Assembly (NCBI GenBank): GCA_945643635.1
Contig: CALZFC010000106.1
Coordinates: 356,001-420,000 of the forward strand
Direction of reading: 5' to 3'
Source of the DNA: Allodiplogaster sudhausi
Taxonomy: Eukaryota > Nematoda > Chromadorea > Rhabditida > Diplogasteridae
Length of the DNA stretch: 64,000 nt
Part shown: piece after piece, positions 21,886 to 34,429 of the stretch
How the letters are laid out: each line of letters starts with the position of its first letter
Position numbering within the stretch: position 1 is the stretch's first letter
The notes under the pieces: model-generated
The model's database searches: none
Seen by the model: only the letters and a program-made list of their open reading frames with translations
What the model was told of the DNA's origin: nothing
Position numbers and translations under genes: made by a program

Positions 21886-23575
21886 ATCAACAAATGAGCG
21901 GCCAGGCTCACAGGCTAACCAACCGTGAGGCGGGGCCTGGAATTCGCCGATTAAACCGATTTCTGGGATGCCCATGAACCGGCGCACACTATACTTGACG
22001 GTTTTTCGACCAAAATTTTTTTCTCAGCGGGGCCAATTTTTTTTGTTCTCAGACCTCGGATGAGGAAACTTCTTTTAAATGTCTAATCGTTCAGACTTAC
22101 TTTTATACAACATTACATAGCTAAAAAAACCGCCTTTCTCTGTAGAAAAATGTAGGATAGAGAGAGACACAGCTTCCGAGCTCTCTCTAAATGTTTTACG
22201 CTAAATTAAAGACTTGTGATTACATATGGTTGGCTCAACTGCACACAAAGATTAGAAGAGAATATCAGCTCGGAGTGATAGTTTTAATATGCTTCCTTTA
22301 TTTCAGATTGCTCTAAATGAGCCTGGCCGCAAAAGCTGCAGTTCCAAGCGTTCGCAAGAAACCGCCAAAGCAGCGGTTCCATGCGTTCACAAGTAACGGC
22401 AAAAAATGAGCGACCAGGCCCACAGGCGAACCAACCGTGTGGCGGTGCCTTGAATTCGCCGAACGGAATGCAGAGCCAGGAAGACCCAAGAGTGAGGAGC
22501 TACCTCAAACTTGGGTAACTAAACCGGCGTTTGAAAGAAAGCGCTGGATGCCTATGAATTTGCGCAACCTACACTTGCCGAGTTTTCGAAGGGAGTTCAT
22601 GATGCTGAGTGTGCGTACTTGGAATGCTGGCAAAGTGCCAAAAAATTATTATTTTAAGAGTTTTACTGCTTTAAAGGTTACATAAAATTACAAAAAAAAT
22701 CAGAGAGTAAGAGTAGAGTGTGAGAGACATGATAGAACTGTCTCTCTCTCTCTCTTTCTCTCTCTCTATGTCGTCTCTCTCTCTCTTTCTTTCTAAGTGA
22801 ACAGGCTACTTCAGGACTTGATCGTGTACTTGTAAGTGTCTGTGAGAACGCTCAACGTGAATTATATACATCTCTCTGTAGCTCATTACAAAGCTCTTCC
22901 TTTGTACAATTCACTGGTATAGAGAGAGAGTCAACTTTCGGTTTCTTTGTAAGTGTTTTAATGTGTTTTAATGGAAAGACACACATATGTTGACATCGTG
23001 CTAAAAACTTTAAATGGCTTGTGAATGCGTTCAATGGCCACGAAAAAATGCAGATTTTTGCAGAGAGACAGAGGAATACGAGAGGAAGACAGAGAAATAG
23101 AGAGAGAGTGGAAAAGTAAGTTGTAAGTGTATGTATTTAATGTATTTCATTTGTTTGGCTGTATGTTTGCAAGAGGTGCGAAGTGGTCGACGGAGGTGCG
23201 AAGTGAGAGTCGACGTCTGTTTTTCTCTGCTATCTCGCCTTTTCGCGCCTGTGACTTTTTTTCTCTAACCTCTCAAAAACGCACCTATAACGGGCTGTTT
23301 TCGTCGAGGGGCGGAGCTAAGCGACTGTTTCGTTGTCTAACCTCCGTGTTTTGCGAGCAGCCTCGGCGATCTCGCGTGTCGCAGGCTCGGCGAACTTTTT
23401 TTCTTTTCTCTGCTCGTCAAATCTCTCGACTCATACCGCACTCTCGTCGTTTCTGCAGCTCTCATGACCGCTCTCCAATCTCTCTCCATGGCTTTTTTTT
23501 CGGAGATACACTTCTGCTTGGGAACTATCTAGATTGTGAACTATCTAGAGGAACTAGTTAACTAAGTTACGCTAT
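21886..23575 (-). repeat. ~549-bp unit plus T-block, inverted
   Basis: In this orientation the order is hairpin unit, CACTATACTTGACGG, TTTTTTTGTTCTCAGACCTC, TTATTTCAGATTGCTCTAAA, hairpin units (22,325-22,400), CAAAGTGCCAAAAAATTATT, CT tract (22,740-22,795), T-block and the end GAACTATCTAGAGG. The T-block here lacks a 6-bp CCAACG present in its duplicate near 32,808, and the end motif is doubled (GAACTATCTAGATT, then GAACTATCTAGAGG, 23,521-23,550). Confidence 0.75.
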
Positions 23576-24420
23576 TTCCGGGACTACCGCTATTTTAGGG
23601 AGCTTAAGAGCTTAAAAGAGCTAAGAAGAGTTTAGGAGTTTTTAGAGTTTTGGGGCTCAGTTAAGCTTTAGGAATTTTTAGAGTTTTGGGGCTCAGTTAA
23701 GCTTAGGGAGTTAGAGAAGAGTTAAGGAGTTTTTAGAGTTCAGGGTCTCAGCTAAGCTTAGGGAGTTAAAGAAGAGTTAAGGAGTTTTTTAAAGTTTCGG
23801 GACTCAGCTAAGCTTAGGGAGTAAAAAGCTAATGAGCTTTTAGCTGGAGTGCAAGAACAGAAAGAAAGACATCAAAGGTTTGAAGAAGAGTTCAGAGCAC
23901 GCCAAAGAGCTTACGAATACAGCACATCAGAAAGCATGCGAAGTTTAAGAGTTTAAGTAAATCTATGCACTAATAAAGACTCCTAATTTTTCAGGTAATT
24001 CTAAGCTGCACATCGTCATTTTACAATTAATAAAAAAACCATTAAAAAAGGCCTATCCCGGCTCCACTGCACATAGAGCTAAGAAGGCCATCTCAGCTCG
24101 ACGGCACGCCGAGCCAAGACGGCCAACTCAGCTCAACTTAATGCAGAGCCAGGAAGGCAGACCCAAGAGTGAGGAGCTACCTCAAACTTGGGTAACTAAA
24201 CCGGCGTTTGAAAGAAAGCGCTGGATGCCTATGAATTTGCGCAACCTACACTTGCCGAGTTTTCGAAGGTAGTTCATGATGCTGAGTGTGCGTGCTTGGA
24301 ATGCTGGCAAAGTGCCAAAAAATTATTATTTTAAGAGTTTTACTGCTTTAAAGGTTACATAAAATTACAAAACAAATCAGAGAGTAAGAGTAGAGTGTGA
24401 GAGACATGATAGAACTGTCT
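23576..24420 (-). repeat. 55-bp minisatellite and mosaic tail, inverted
   Basis: Five to six minisatellite units (23,600-23,830) lead into ATTCTAAGCTGCACATCGTC, degenerate 35-bp repeats (24,060-24,150) and the CAAAGTGCCAAAAAATTATT box. The duplicate is at 33,150-34,005. No gene is supported. Confidence 0.7.
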
Positions 24421-24925
24421 CTCTCTCTTTCTCTCTCTCTATGTCGTCTCTCTCTCTCTCTTTCTTTCTAAGTGAACAGGCTACTTCAGGACTTGATCGT
24501 GTACTTGTAAGTGTCTGTGAGAACGCTCAACGTGAATTATATACATCTCTCTGTAGCTCATTACAAAGCTCTTCCTTTGTACAATTCACTGGTATAGAGA
24601 GAGAGTCAACTTTCGGTTTCTTTGTAAGTGTTTTAATGTGTTTTAATGGAAAGACACACACATGTTGACATCGTGCTAAAAACTTTAAATGGCTTGTGAA
24701 TGCGTTCAATGGCCACGAAAAAATGCAGATTTTTGCAGAGAGACAGAGGAATACGAGAGGAAGACAGAGAAATAGAGAGAGAGTGGAAAAGTAAGTTGTA
24801 AGTGTATGTATTTAATGTATTTCATTTGTTTGGCTGTATGTTTGCAAGAGGTGCGAAGTGGTCGACGGAGGTGCGAAGTGAGAGTCGACGTCTGTTTTTC
24901 TCTGCCAACGCTATCTCGCCTTTTC
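24421..24925 (-). repeat. CT tract and T-block, inverted (left part)
   Basis: It starts with a CT tract (24,418-24,475) and follows the same order as 22,740-23,250. The perfect large duplication ends inside it at about 24,511, but matching sequence continues in the other copy after a 338-bp tandem insertion. Confidence 0.7.
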
Positions 24926-25466
24926 GCGCCTGTGACTTTTTTTCTCTAACCTCTCAAAAACGCACCTATAACGGGCTGTTTTCGTCGAGGGGCGGAGCTA
25001 AGCGACTGTTTCGTTGTCTAACCTCCGTGTTTTGCGAGCAGCCTCGGCGAACTTGTTTTTCTTTTCTCTGCTCGTCTGATCTCTCAATGCATAGTGATTC
25101 TCGTCGCTTTCTCTCGCTCTCATGCCTGCTCTCCAATCTTTCTCCATGGGCTTGTGTTCTCATTTACACTTCTGCTTGTGAACTATCTAGAGGATCGCGC
25201 CTGTGACTTTTTTTCTCTAACCTCTCAAAAACGCACCTATAACGGGCTGTTTTCGTCGAGGGGCGGAGCTAAGCGACTGTTTCGTTGTCTAACCTCCGTG
25301 TTTTGCGAGCAGCCTCGGCGAACTTGTTTTTCTTTTCTCTGCTCGTCTGATCTCTCAATGCATAGTGATTCTCGTCGCTTTCTCTCGCTCTCATGCCTGC
25401 TCTCCAATCTTTCTCCATGGGCTTGTGTTCTCATTTACACTTCTGCTTGTGAACTATCTAGAGGAA
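24926..25466 (-). repeat. 271-bp tandem duplication at a T-block end
   Basis: The segment from GCGCCTGTGACTTTTTTTCT to the end motif GAACTATCTAGAGG is present twice with a 271-bp shift (about 24,926-25,196 and 25,197-25,466). The second copy abuts the palindrome centre at 25,466/25,467. Confidence 0.85.
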
Positions 25467-25496
25467 TTCCTCTAGATAGTTCACAAGCAGAAGTGT
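25437..25496. repeat. Perfect 60-bp palindrome (head-to-head T-block ends)
   Basis: Bases 25,437-25,466 are the exact reverse complement of 25,467-25,496, with no spacer; the centre is GAGGAATTCCTC. Each arm is the terminal ACTTCTGCTTGTGAACTATC plus TAGAGGAA of a T-block. Beyond the perfect part the arms continue as diverged inverted copies. Elsewhere this terminus is followed by ACTAGTTAACTAAGTTA, which is absent here from both arms. Confidence 0.9.
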
Positions 25497-28400
25497 CACT
25501 AGGACCAAAATGCATGGGAGAAATAGAGGAGAGCAGGCATGAGAGCTGCAGAAACGACGAGAGTGCGGTATGAGTCGAGAGATCAGACGAGCAGAGAAAA
25601 GAAAAACAAGTTCGCCGAGGCTGCGACACGCGAGATCACCGAGGCTGCTCGCAAAACACGGAGGTTAGACAACGAAACAGTCGCTTAGCTCCGCCCCTCG
25701 ACGAAAACAGCCCGTTATAGGTGCGTTTTTGAGAGGTTAGAGAAAAAAAGTCACAGGCGCGAAAAGGCGAGATAGCGTTGGCAGAGAAAAACAGACGTCG
25801 ACTCTCACTTCGCACCTCCGTCGACCACTTCGCACCTCTTGCAAACATACAGCCAAACAAATGAAATACATTAAATACATACACTTACAACTTACTTTTC
25901 CACTCTCTCTCTATTTCTCTGTCTTCCTCTCGTATTCCTCTGTCTCTCTGCAAAAATCTGCATTTTTTCGTGGCCATTGAACGCATTCACAAGCCATTTA
26001 AAGTTTTTAGCACGATGTCAACATATGTGTGTCTTTCCATTAAAACACATTAAAACACTTACAAAGAAACCGAAAGTTGACTCTCTCTCTATACCAGTGA
26101 ATTTTACAAAGGAAGAGCTTTGTAATGAGCTACAGAGAGATGTATATAATTCACGTTGAGCGTTCTCACGGACACTTACAAGTACACGATCAAGTCCTGA
26201 AGTAGCCTGTTCACTTAGAAATAAAGAGAGAGAGAGACGACATAGAGAGAGAGAAAGAGAGAGAGAGACAGTTCTATCATGTCTCTCACACTCTACTCTT
26301 ACTCTCTGATTTTTTTTGTAATTTTATGTAACCTTTAAAGCAGTAAAACTCTTAAAATAATAATTTTTTGGCACTTTGCCAGCATTCCAAGTACGCACAC
26401 TCAGCATCATGAACTCCCTTCGAAAACTCGGCAAGTGTAGTTTCCGCAAATTCATAGGCATCCAGCGCTTTCTTACAAACTCCGGTTTAGTTACCCAAGT
26501 TTGAGGTAGCTCCTCACTCTTGGGTCTGCCTTCCTGGCTCTGCATTCCGTTCGGCGAATTCAAGGCACCGCCACACGGTTGGTTCGCCTGTGGGCCTGGC
26601 CGCTCATTTTTTGCCGTTACTTGCGAACGCATGGAACCGCTGCTTTGGCGGTTTCTTGCGAACGCTTGGAACTGCAGCTTTTGCGGTTCCTTGCGACCGT
26701 TTGGAACTGCAGTTTTTGCGGCCAGGCTCATTTAGAGCAATCTGAAATAAAGGAAGCATATTAAAACTATTACTGCGAGCTGATATTCTCTTCAAATCTT
26801 TGTGTGCAGTTGAGCCAGCCATATGTAATCACAAGTCTTTAATTTAGCGTAAAACATTTAGAGAGAGCTCGGAAACTGTGTCTCTCTCTATCCTACATTT
26901 TTCTACAGAGAAAGGCGGTTTTTTTAGCTATGTAATGTTGTATAAAAGTAAGTCTGAACGATTAGACATTTAAAAAGAAGTTTCCTCATCCGAGGTCTGA
27001 GAACAAAAAAAAATTGGCCCCGCTGAGAAAAAAATTTTGGTCGAAAAGCCGTCAAGTATAAAGTAAGTTTGAACGATTAAACTTTTTTAAGAGGTTTCCA
27101 CACTCGATGTCTGAGAAATAAAATATGCCCCGCTGTCTGCCGGCCTCACATGTTAAGAAAAACTCGGCCAACATAGGTTGCGCCAGCTCATAGGCATCCA
27201 GCGCATCCTGTCCAAAGTCGGTTTAGTCACCCAGGTTTGAGGTACGTCCTCAAACTGACTGTTTGAGGTACGTCCTCAAACTGACTGCTTTCCCGGCTCA
27301 GTGCATCGCTGAACCGATAGGGCCATTTGGTTCCACGTGCAGTGGAGCTGAGAGTGCCTTCTTGGATTGGCGTGCTGTGGAGCTGGGAGGTCCTTCTTGG
27401 CTTGACGTGAAGTCGAGCTGAGACGGCCTTCTTAGCTCTACGTTCAGTTGAGCCTGGAAAGGCATTAGTTTGCTTTGTTTTTATGGTATAAAGATGGTTT
27501 ATAGCTCAAAACGACCGCAAGCACTAAGAACACAAGATAAGATGAGCACTTAGAACCTTAGCTTATTAGAAAATATAGACAACAGCACCATAAATATCAG
27601 GAAAATTTTGCCTTTAAAGGAGCATAGTTTCCAAAGTCCAGAGAGCTTTAAAGGAGCTTCTGAAGTCTAAAAATTAAAAAAAAAAATTCCAAAAAAATTC
27701 GGGAAATAAAATTTTAAGTGTTCCTTGCTTTTTAGAGTTCCCAAGTTCCATAATTAAAAAGAAAAAAAGCAAATTAGTTTGCCAAGGGCTATCAAGACAT
27801 GCAGCCATATGTAATAAAAAGTCTTTAAATTAGCGTTAAACAGTAAGAGAGAGCTGTGACGTCGAGCTGAGATGGCCTTCTTGGCTCTACGTTCAGTTGA
27901 GCCGGGAAAGGCATTAGCTTGTTTTGTTTTTATGGTAGAAAGATGGTTTATAGCTCAAAATTACCGCAAAAATAAGTAGATTTTAATAGAGGCGTCATTC
28001 TCCATGGTGTTGGATGCAGCAGAGAAAGGCGGTTCTTCTCATGTATCTAACGTACTTAAAGAACAACGTTAAAGAGTCTCTCTCGCAACTTGGCAAGCTG
28101 CCAAGCGCCATCAAGACATGCAGCCACGGGTAATAAAAAGTCAACATGTAAAAACATGTGACTAAATAGCGATTAGATCAAAACTTTATCGCAGAGATGC
28201 TCTAGAATACAGAAAAATCATGTATCCAATAATAACTACCCGATCATCAAAGAAACAACCCATTTTGTTTATTACGCCTAAATGTGCACCCGGGTGATAT
28301 TGACTTATTGATTTTTTTCTCGCCTTGTAGTCGATCTATGAAATCAATATTTTGGAACTAATAATCTGACAGCATAAAGAAGCAACCCTGGAAATTTCAT

Positions 28401-31400
28401 CAACTTTCACTAACTTTGAAAGAAATTATGCACAAAAAACCAAAAGTTTATATAATTTTGACCGGTACTGTAAAATAATTCGCTATGTATATATTTTTAT
28501 TGCTTAATAGTTACTAAAGTTTACTGCGTGTGTTGACCCTGTACCGTGATGTCCTGTTGCTCAGTATAAACCGCTGCGACCACAAGAATGCCACATCGCT
28601 TCTTTCTTCACCACTACAAGATAGTACGAATATGCAAGAGAGACGAGACAAGCAGAGAATAGTAAAAAGAAAAAAAGACCGCCTTTATTTGGTGACCCAG
28701 GTGTGCCATATCGCTTTTCCTGCACCGCTCAAGTGGTGTCCTGTTCCGCAGCCTAATCCGCAGAGATCACAATATAATACGAATAAGTAAGAGAGACCAG
28801 ACAAGAAGAGAAAAGAATATAAGAATCAGGCCGCCGTGATAGAGTGACCCAGGCATGTCATACCGCTTCTTCCTGCACTAAAAAATATTACGATAATACG
28901 AGATGGATGAAAGAAACAGAGAAAAGAAATACTCCTGTTGGTCATTCTTCCTTCAATTCCTATCATAATGCAGTCGCCATACGAGAAGCGGCAATAATTT
29001 ATTCTTTGAATTTTTCCGATTTCTTGTTCACTATATTTCATTACGCTCCACGTTTTGTTATTAATGTTGTCTATCTCTCTTTCTTTGCCTTTCTGCTTCC
29101 CGCTTTGTTCCGCGTCATATTTACTCTTTATTGTGCTTTCCTTTTTTTGTAGAACTGGAGACATTTACTTTTTTTATTTTTACATCAATTGGAGATATTT
29201 ACTTTTGTATTTTTACATCATTTGTATGTAATGGTTCGTTCTTTTCATTCTTCTTTATTTCTCTCGCCCTATGCTCTCTCTCTATGTCGTCTCTCTCTCT
29301 CTTTCTTTCTAAGTGAACAGGCTACTTCAGGACTTGATCGTGTACTTGTAAGTGTCTGTGAGAACGCTCAACGTGAATTATATACATCTCTCTGTAGCTC
29401 ATTACAAAGCTCTTACTTTGTACAATTCACTGTTATAGAGAGAGAGTCAACTTTCGGTCTCTTTGTAAGTGTTTTAATGTGTTTTAATGGAAAGACACAC
29501 ATATGTTGACATCGTGCTAAAAACTTTAAATGGCTTGTGAATGCGTTCAATGGCCACGAAAAAATGCAGATTTTTGCAGAGAGACAGAGGAATACGAGAG
29601 GAAGACAGAGAAATAGAGAGAGAGTGGAAAAGTAAGTTGTAAGTGTATGTATTTAATGTATTTCATTTGTTTGGCTGTATGTTTGCAAGAAGTGCGAAGT
29701 GGTCGACGGAGTTGCGAAGTGAGAGTCGACGTCTGTTTTTCTCTGCCAACGCTATCTCGCCTTTTCGCGCCTGTGACTTTTTTTCTCTAACCTCTCAAAA
29801 ACGCACCTATAACGGGCTGTTTTCGTCGAGGGGCGGAGCTAAGCGACTGTTTCGTTGTCTAACCTCCGTGTTTTGCGAGCAGCCTCGGCGATCTCGCGTG
29901 TCGCAGCCTCGGCGATCTTGTTTTTCTTTTCTCTGCTCGTCTAATCTCTCACATCTGTACGTTTCTCGTCGCTTTCTCTCGCTCTCATGCCCGCTCTCCT
30001 CTATTTCTCCCATGCATTTTGCTCGAAGTTACGTTTCTGCTTGGGAACTATCTAGAGGAACTAGTTAACTAAGTTAAGCTACTTTCTGGAGTACTACTAC
30101 TTTAGGGAGCTAAACAACTTTAAAGAGCTAAGAAAAGTTTAGGAGTTTTTAGAGTTCAGGGGCTCACTTAAGCTTAGGGAGTTAAAGAAGAGTTAAGAAG
30201 TTTTTAGAGTTTCGGGACTCAGCTAAGCTAAGGAAAGAAGAGTTAAGGAGTTTTTAAAGTTTCAGGTCTCAGCAAAGCTTACGGAGTAAGAAGAGAGAGA
30301 GAGAGAGTAAGAAGAGAAAAGAAGACATCAAAGGCTTTAAGAAGAGTTCAGAGCACGACAATACACAAAACATCAATTGGCATAATTTTATTATGTACTA
30401 TTTATTTCAGATGACTCTAAGTGAACCTGGCCGCAAAAACTGCGGTTCCAAGCGTTCGAAAGGAACCGCAAAAACTGCAGTTCCACGCAATCGCAATAAA
30501 CCGCAAAATTCGCAGTTCCATGCGATCGGAAGAAACCGCAAAATTCGCAGGTTCAAGCGTTCGCAAGGAACTACAAAAAATGAGCGGCCACGCTCACAGG
30601 CGAGCCAAACGTGAGACTGCGCCTCGAAGTTGCAGATTGAACCGAGTTCTGGAATGCCAGTAAACCAGTGCAACCTATACTTTACGGGTTTTCGACCAAA
30701 ATTTTTTTCTCTATTTCGCTGTAACAGGCAATTTCAGGACTTGGACTTATACTTGTAAGTGTATGTCAAAATGCTTAACGTGAATTATACACAGCTCTCT
30801 GTAGCTCATTACAAAGCTCTTACTTTGTAGATTTCACTGGTATAGAGAGAGAATCAACTTTTGGTCTCTTTGTATGTGTTTTAATCGGAAAAAACGCATA
30901 AACGCACATATGTTGGCATCGTGCCAAAAACTTTAAATGACTTGTGAATGCGTTCAATGGACACGAGAAAAATGCAAATTTTTGCAGAGAGGCAGAGGAA
31001 TGGAAGAGGAAGAGAGATAAATAGAGAGAGAGTGGAAAAGTAAGTTGTAAGTGTATATATTTAATGTTTTTCATGTGTTTGGCTGCATGTGTGGTTGAGA
31101 CAGCGCGAATTGGCAAAGTGCCAATAATTATGAGGTGCGAAGAAATGAGCGAAATGAGGTGCAATGTGTGTTTTTTCTGCTTGCGTAGATTTTTTGCGAT
31201 TTATTATGAATATTAACGTTAAGTATTGTGTACTTACAGAGTTGTAAGCAGCATAATTGAGACTTTTGAGTTTACCACTACACGTTGAGCTAAGAAGGCC
31301 ATCTCAGCTCGGCGTCACGTCAAGCCAAGAAGGCCATCTCAACTCGACGTCACGTCAAGCCAAGAAGGCCATCTCAGCTCGACGTCACGTCAAGCCAAGA

Positions 31401-34093
31401 AGGCCATCTCAGATCGACGTCACGTCAAGCTAAGAAGGCCATTCCATGTGTTCGCAAGGAACATCAACAAATGAGCGGCCAGGCTCACAGGCTAACCAAC
31501 CGTGAGGCGGGGCCTGGAATTCGCCGATTAAACCGATTTCTGGGATGCCCATGAACCGGCGCACACTATACTTGACGGTTTTTCGACCAAAATTTTTTTC
31601 TCAGCGGGGCCAATTTTTTTTGTTCTCAGACCTCGGATGAGGAAACTTCTTTTAAATGTCTAATCGTTCAGACTTACTTTTATACAACATTACATAGCTA
31701 AAAAAACCGCCTTTCTCTGTAGAAAAATGTAGGATAGAGAGAGACACAGCTTCCGAGCTCTCTCTAAATGTTTTACGCTAAATTAAAGACTTGTGATTAC
31801 ATATGGTTGGCTCAACTGCACACAAAGATTAGAAGAGAATATCAGCTCGGAGTGATAGTTTTAATATGCTTCCTTTATTTCAGATTGCTCTAAATGAGCC
31901 TGGCCGCAAAAGCTGCAGTTCCAAGCGTTCGCAAGAAACCGGTAAAGCAGCGGTTCCATGCGTTCACAAGTAACGGCAAAAAATGAGCGACCAGGCCCAC
32001 AGGCGAACCAACCGTGTGGCGGTGCCTTGAATTCGCCGAACGGAATGCAGAGCCAGGAAGACCCAAGAGTGAGGAGCTACCTCAAACTTGGGTAACTAAA
32101 CCGGCGTTTGAAAGAAAGCGCTGGATGCCTATGAATTTGCGCAACCTACACTTGCCGAGTTTTCGAAGGGAGTTCATGATGCTGAGTGTGCGTACTTGGA
32201 ATGCTGGCAAAGTGCCAAAAAATTATTATTTTAAGAGTTTTACTGCTTTAAAGGTTACATAAAATTACAAAAAAAATCAGAGAGTAAGAGTAGAGTGTGA
32301 GAGACATGATAGAACTGTCTCTCTCTCTCTCTTTCTCTCTCTCTATGTCGTCTCTCTCTCTCTTTCTTTCTAAGTGAACAGGCTACTTCAGGACTTGATC
32401 GTGTACTTGTAAGTGTCCGTGAGAACGCTCAACGTGAATTATATACATCTCTCTGTAGCTCATTACAAAGCTCTTCCTTTGTACAATTCACTGGTATAGA
32501 GAGAGAGTCAACTTTCGGTTTCTTTGTAAGTGTTTTAATGTGTTTTAATGGAAAGACACACATATGTTGACATCGTGCTAAAAACTTTAAATGGCTTGTG
32601 AATGCGTTCAATGGCCACGAAAAAATGCAGATTTTTGCAGAGAGACAGAGGAATACGAGAGGAAGACAGAGAAATAGAGAGAGAGTGGAAAAGTAAGTTG
32701 TAAGTGTATGTATTTAATGTATTTCATTTGTTTGGCTGTATGTTTGCAAGAGGTGCGAAGTGGTCGACGGAGGTGCGAAGTGAGAGTCGACGTCTGTTTT
32801 TCTCTGCCAACGCTATCTCGCCTTTTCGCGCCTGTGACTTTTTTTCTCTAACCTCTCAAAAACGCACCTATAACGGGCTGTTTTCGTCGAGGGGCGGAGC
32901 TAAGCGACTGTTTCGTTGTCTAACCTCCGTGTTTTGCGAGCAGCCTCGGCGATCTCGCGTGTCGCAGGCTCGGCGAACTTTTTTTCTTTTCTCTGCTCGT
33001 CAAATCTCTCGACTCATACCGCACTCTCGTCGTTTCTGCAGCTCTCATGACCGCTCTCCAATCTCTCTCCATGGCTTTTTTTTCGGAGATACACTTCTGC
33101 TTGGGAACTATCTAGATTGTGAACTATCTAGAGGAACTAGTTAACTAAGTTACGCTATTTCCGGGACTACCGCTATTTTAGGGAGCTTAAGAGCTTAAAA
33201 GAGCTAAGAAGAGTTTAGGAGTTTTTAGAGTTTTGGGGCTCAGTTAAGCTTTAGGAATTTTTAGAGTTTTGGGGCTCAGTTAAGCTTAGGGAGTTAGAGA
33301 AGAGTTAAGGAGTTTTTAGAGTTCAGGGTCTCAGCTAAGCTTAGGGAGTTAAAGAAGAGTTAAGGAGTTTTTTAAAGTTTCGGGACTCAGCTAAGCTTAG
33401 GGAGTAAAAAGCTAATGAGCTTTTAGCTGGAGTGCAAGAACAGAAAGAAAGACATCAAAGGTTTGAAGAAGAGTTCAGAGCACGCCAAAGAGCTTACGAA
33501 TACAGCACATCAGAAAGCATGCGAAGTTTAAGAGTTTAAGTAAATCTATGCACTAATAAAGACTCCTAATTTTTCAGGTAATTCTAAGCTGCACATCGTC
33601 ATTTTACAATTAATAAAAAAACCATTAAAAAGGCCTATCCCGGCTCCACTGCACATAGAGCTAAGAAGGCCATCTCAGCTCGACGGCACGCCGAGCCAAG
33701 ACGGCCAACTCAGCTCAACTTAATGCAGAGCCAGGAAGGCAGACCCAAGAGTGAGGAGCTACCTCAAACTTGGGTAACTAAACCGGCGTTTGAAAGAAAG
33801 CGCTGGATGCCTATGAATTTGCGCAACCTACACTTGCCGAGTTTTCGAAGGTAGTTCATGATGCTGAGTGTGCGTGCTTGGAATGCTGGCAAAGTGCCAA
33901 AAAATTATTATTTTAAGAGTTTTACTGCTTTAAAGGTTACATAAAATTACAAAACAAATCAGAGAGTAAGAGTAGAGTGTGAGAGACATGATAGAACTGT
34001 CTCTCTCTCTTTCTCTCTCTCTATGTCGTCTCTCTCTCTCTCTTTCTTTCTAAGTGAACAGGCTACTTCAGGACTTGATCGTGTACTTGTAAG
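25467..34093 (+). repeat. Large direct duplication, copy 2 (~8.63 kb)
   Basis: This is the second copy of 15,864-24,511, with the same sub-blocks in the same order: forward T-block 25,467-26,270, ~549-bp unit 26,330-27,060, core 27,060-29,270, inverted T-block 29,280-30,067, minisatellite 30,067-30,330, hairpin array 30,393-30,700, 35-bp repeats 31,288-31,450, ~549-bp unit 31,460-32,270, inverted T-block 32,330-33,140, minisatellite 33,160-33,415 and mosaic tail. Its left edge is exactly the palindrome centre. A 27-bp tandem insertion near 27,244-27,270 distinguishes it. Confidence 0.85.
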
Positions 34094-34429
34094 GAGCTAC
34101 CTCAAACTTGGGTAACTAAACCGGCGTTTGAAAGAAAGCGCTGGATGCCTATGAATTTGCGCAACCTACACTTGCCCAGTTTTCGAAGGTAGTTCATGAT
34201 GCTGAGTGTGCGTGCTTGGAATGCTGGCAAAGTGCCAAAAAATTATTATTTTAAGAGTTTTACTGCTTTAAAGGTTACATAAAATTACAAAAAAAATCAG
34301 AGAGTAAGAGTAGAGTGTGAGAGACATGATAGAACTGTATCTCTCTCTCTTTCTCTCTCTCTATGTCGTCTCTCTCTCTCTTTCTTTCTAAGTGAACAGG
34401 CTACTTCAGGACTTGATCGTGTACTTGTA
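33754..34429 (-). repeat. 338-bp tandem duplication
   Basis: Bases 33,754-34,091 recur at 34,092-34,429 with few changes. The segment runs from AGGAGCTACCTCAAACTTGG through CAAAGTGCCAAAAAATTATT and a CT tract to TGATCGTGTACTTGTAA. It is an insertion into the sequence that otherwise continues the large duplication. Confidence 0.85.

Larger units (their letters stand above)
15864..24511 (+). repeat. Large direct duplication, copy 1 (~8.65 kb)
   Basis: This segment recurs at 25,467-34,093. The shift between copies is 9,603 bp on the left, 9,630 after a 27-bp tandem insertion at about 27,244-27,270, and 9,577 after loss of one minisatellite unit at about 30,230. Over most of its length only scattered substitutions separate the copies. 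It includes a forward T-block, the ~2-kb core, an inverted T-block, a minisatellite, a hairpin array, 35-bp repeats and a second inverted T-block. The homology resumes beyond the ends at 24,512 and 34,430, so the original event may have been a 9.6-kb tandem duplication. Confidence 0.85.
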
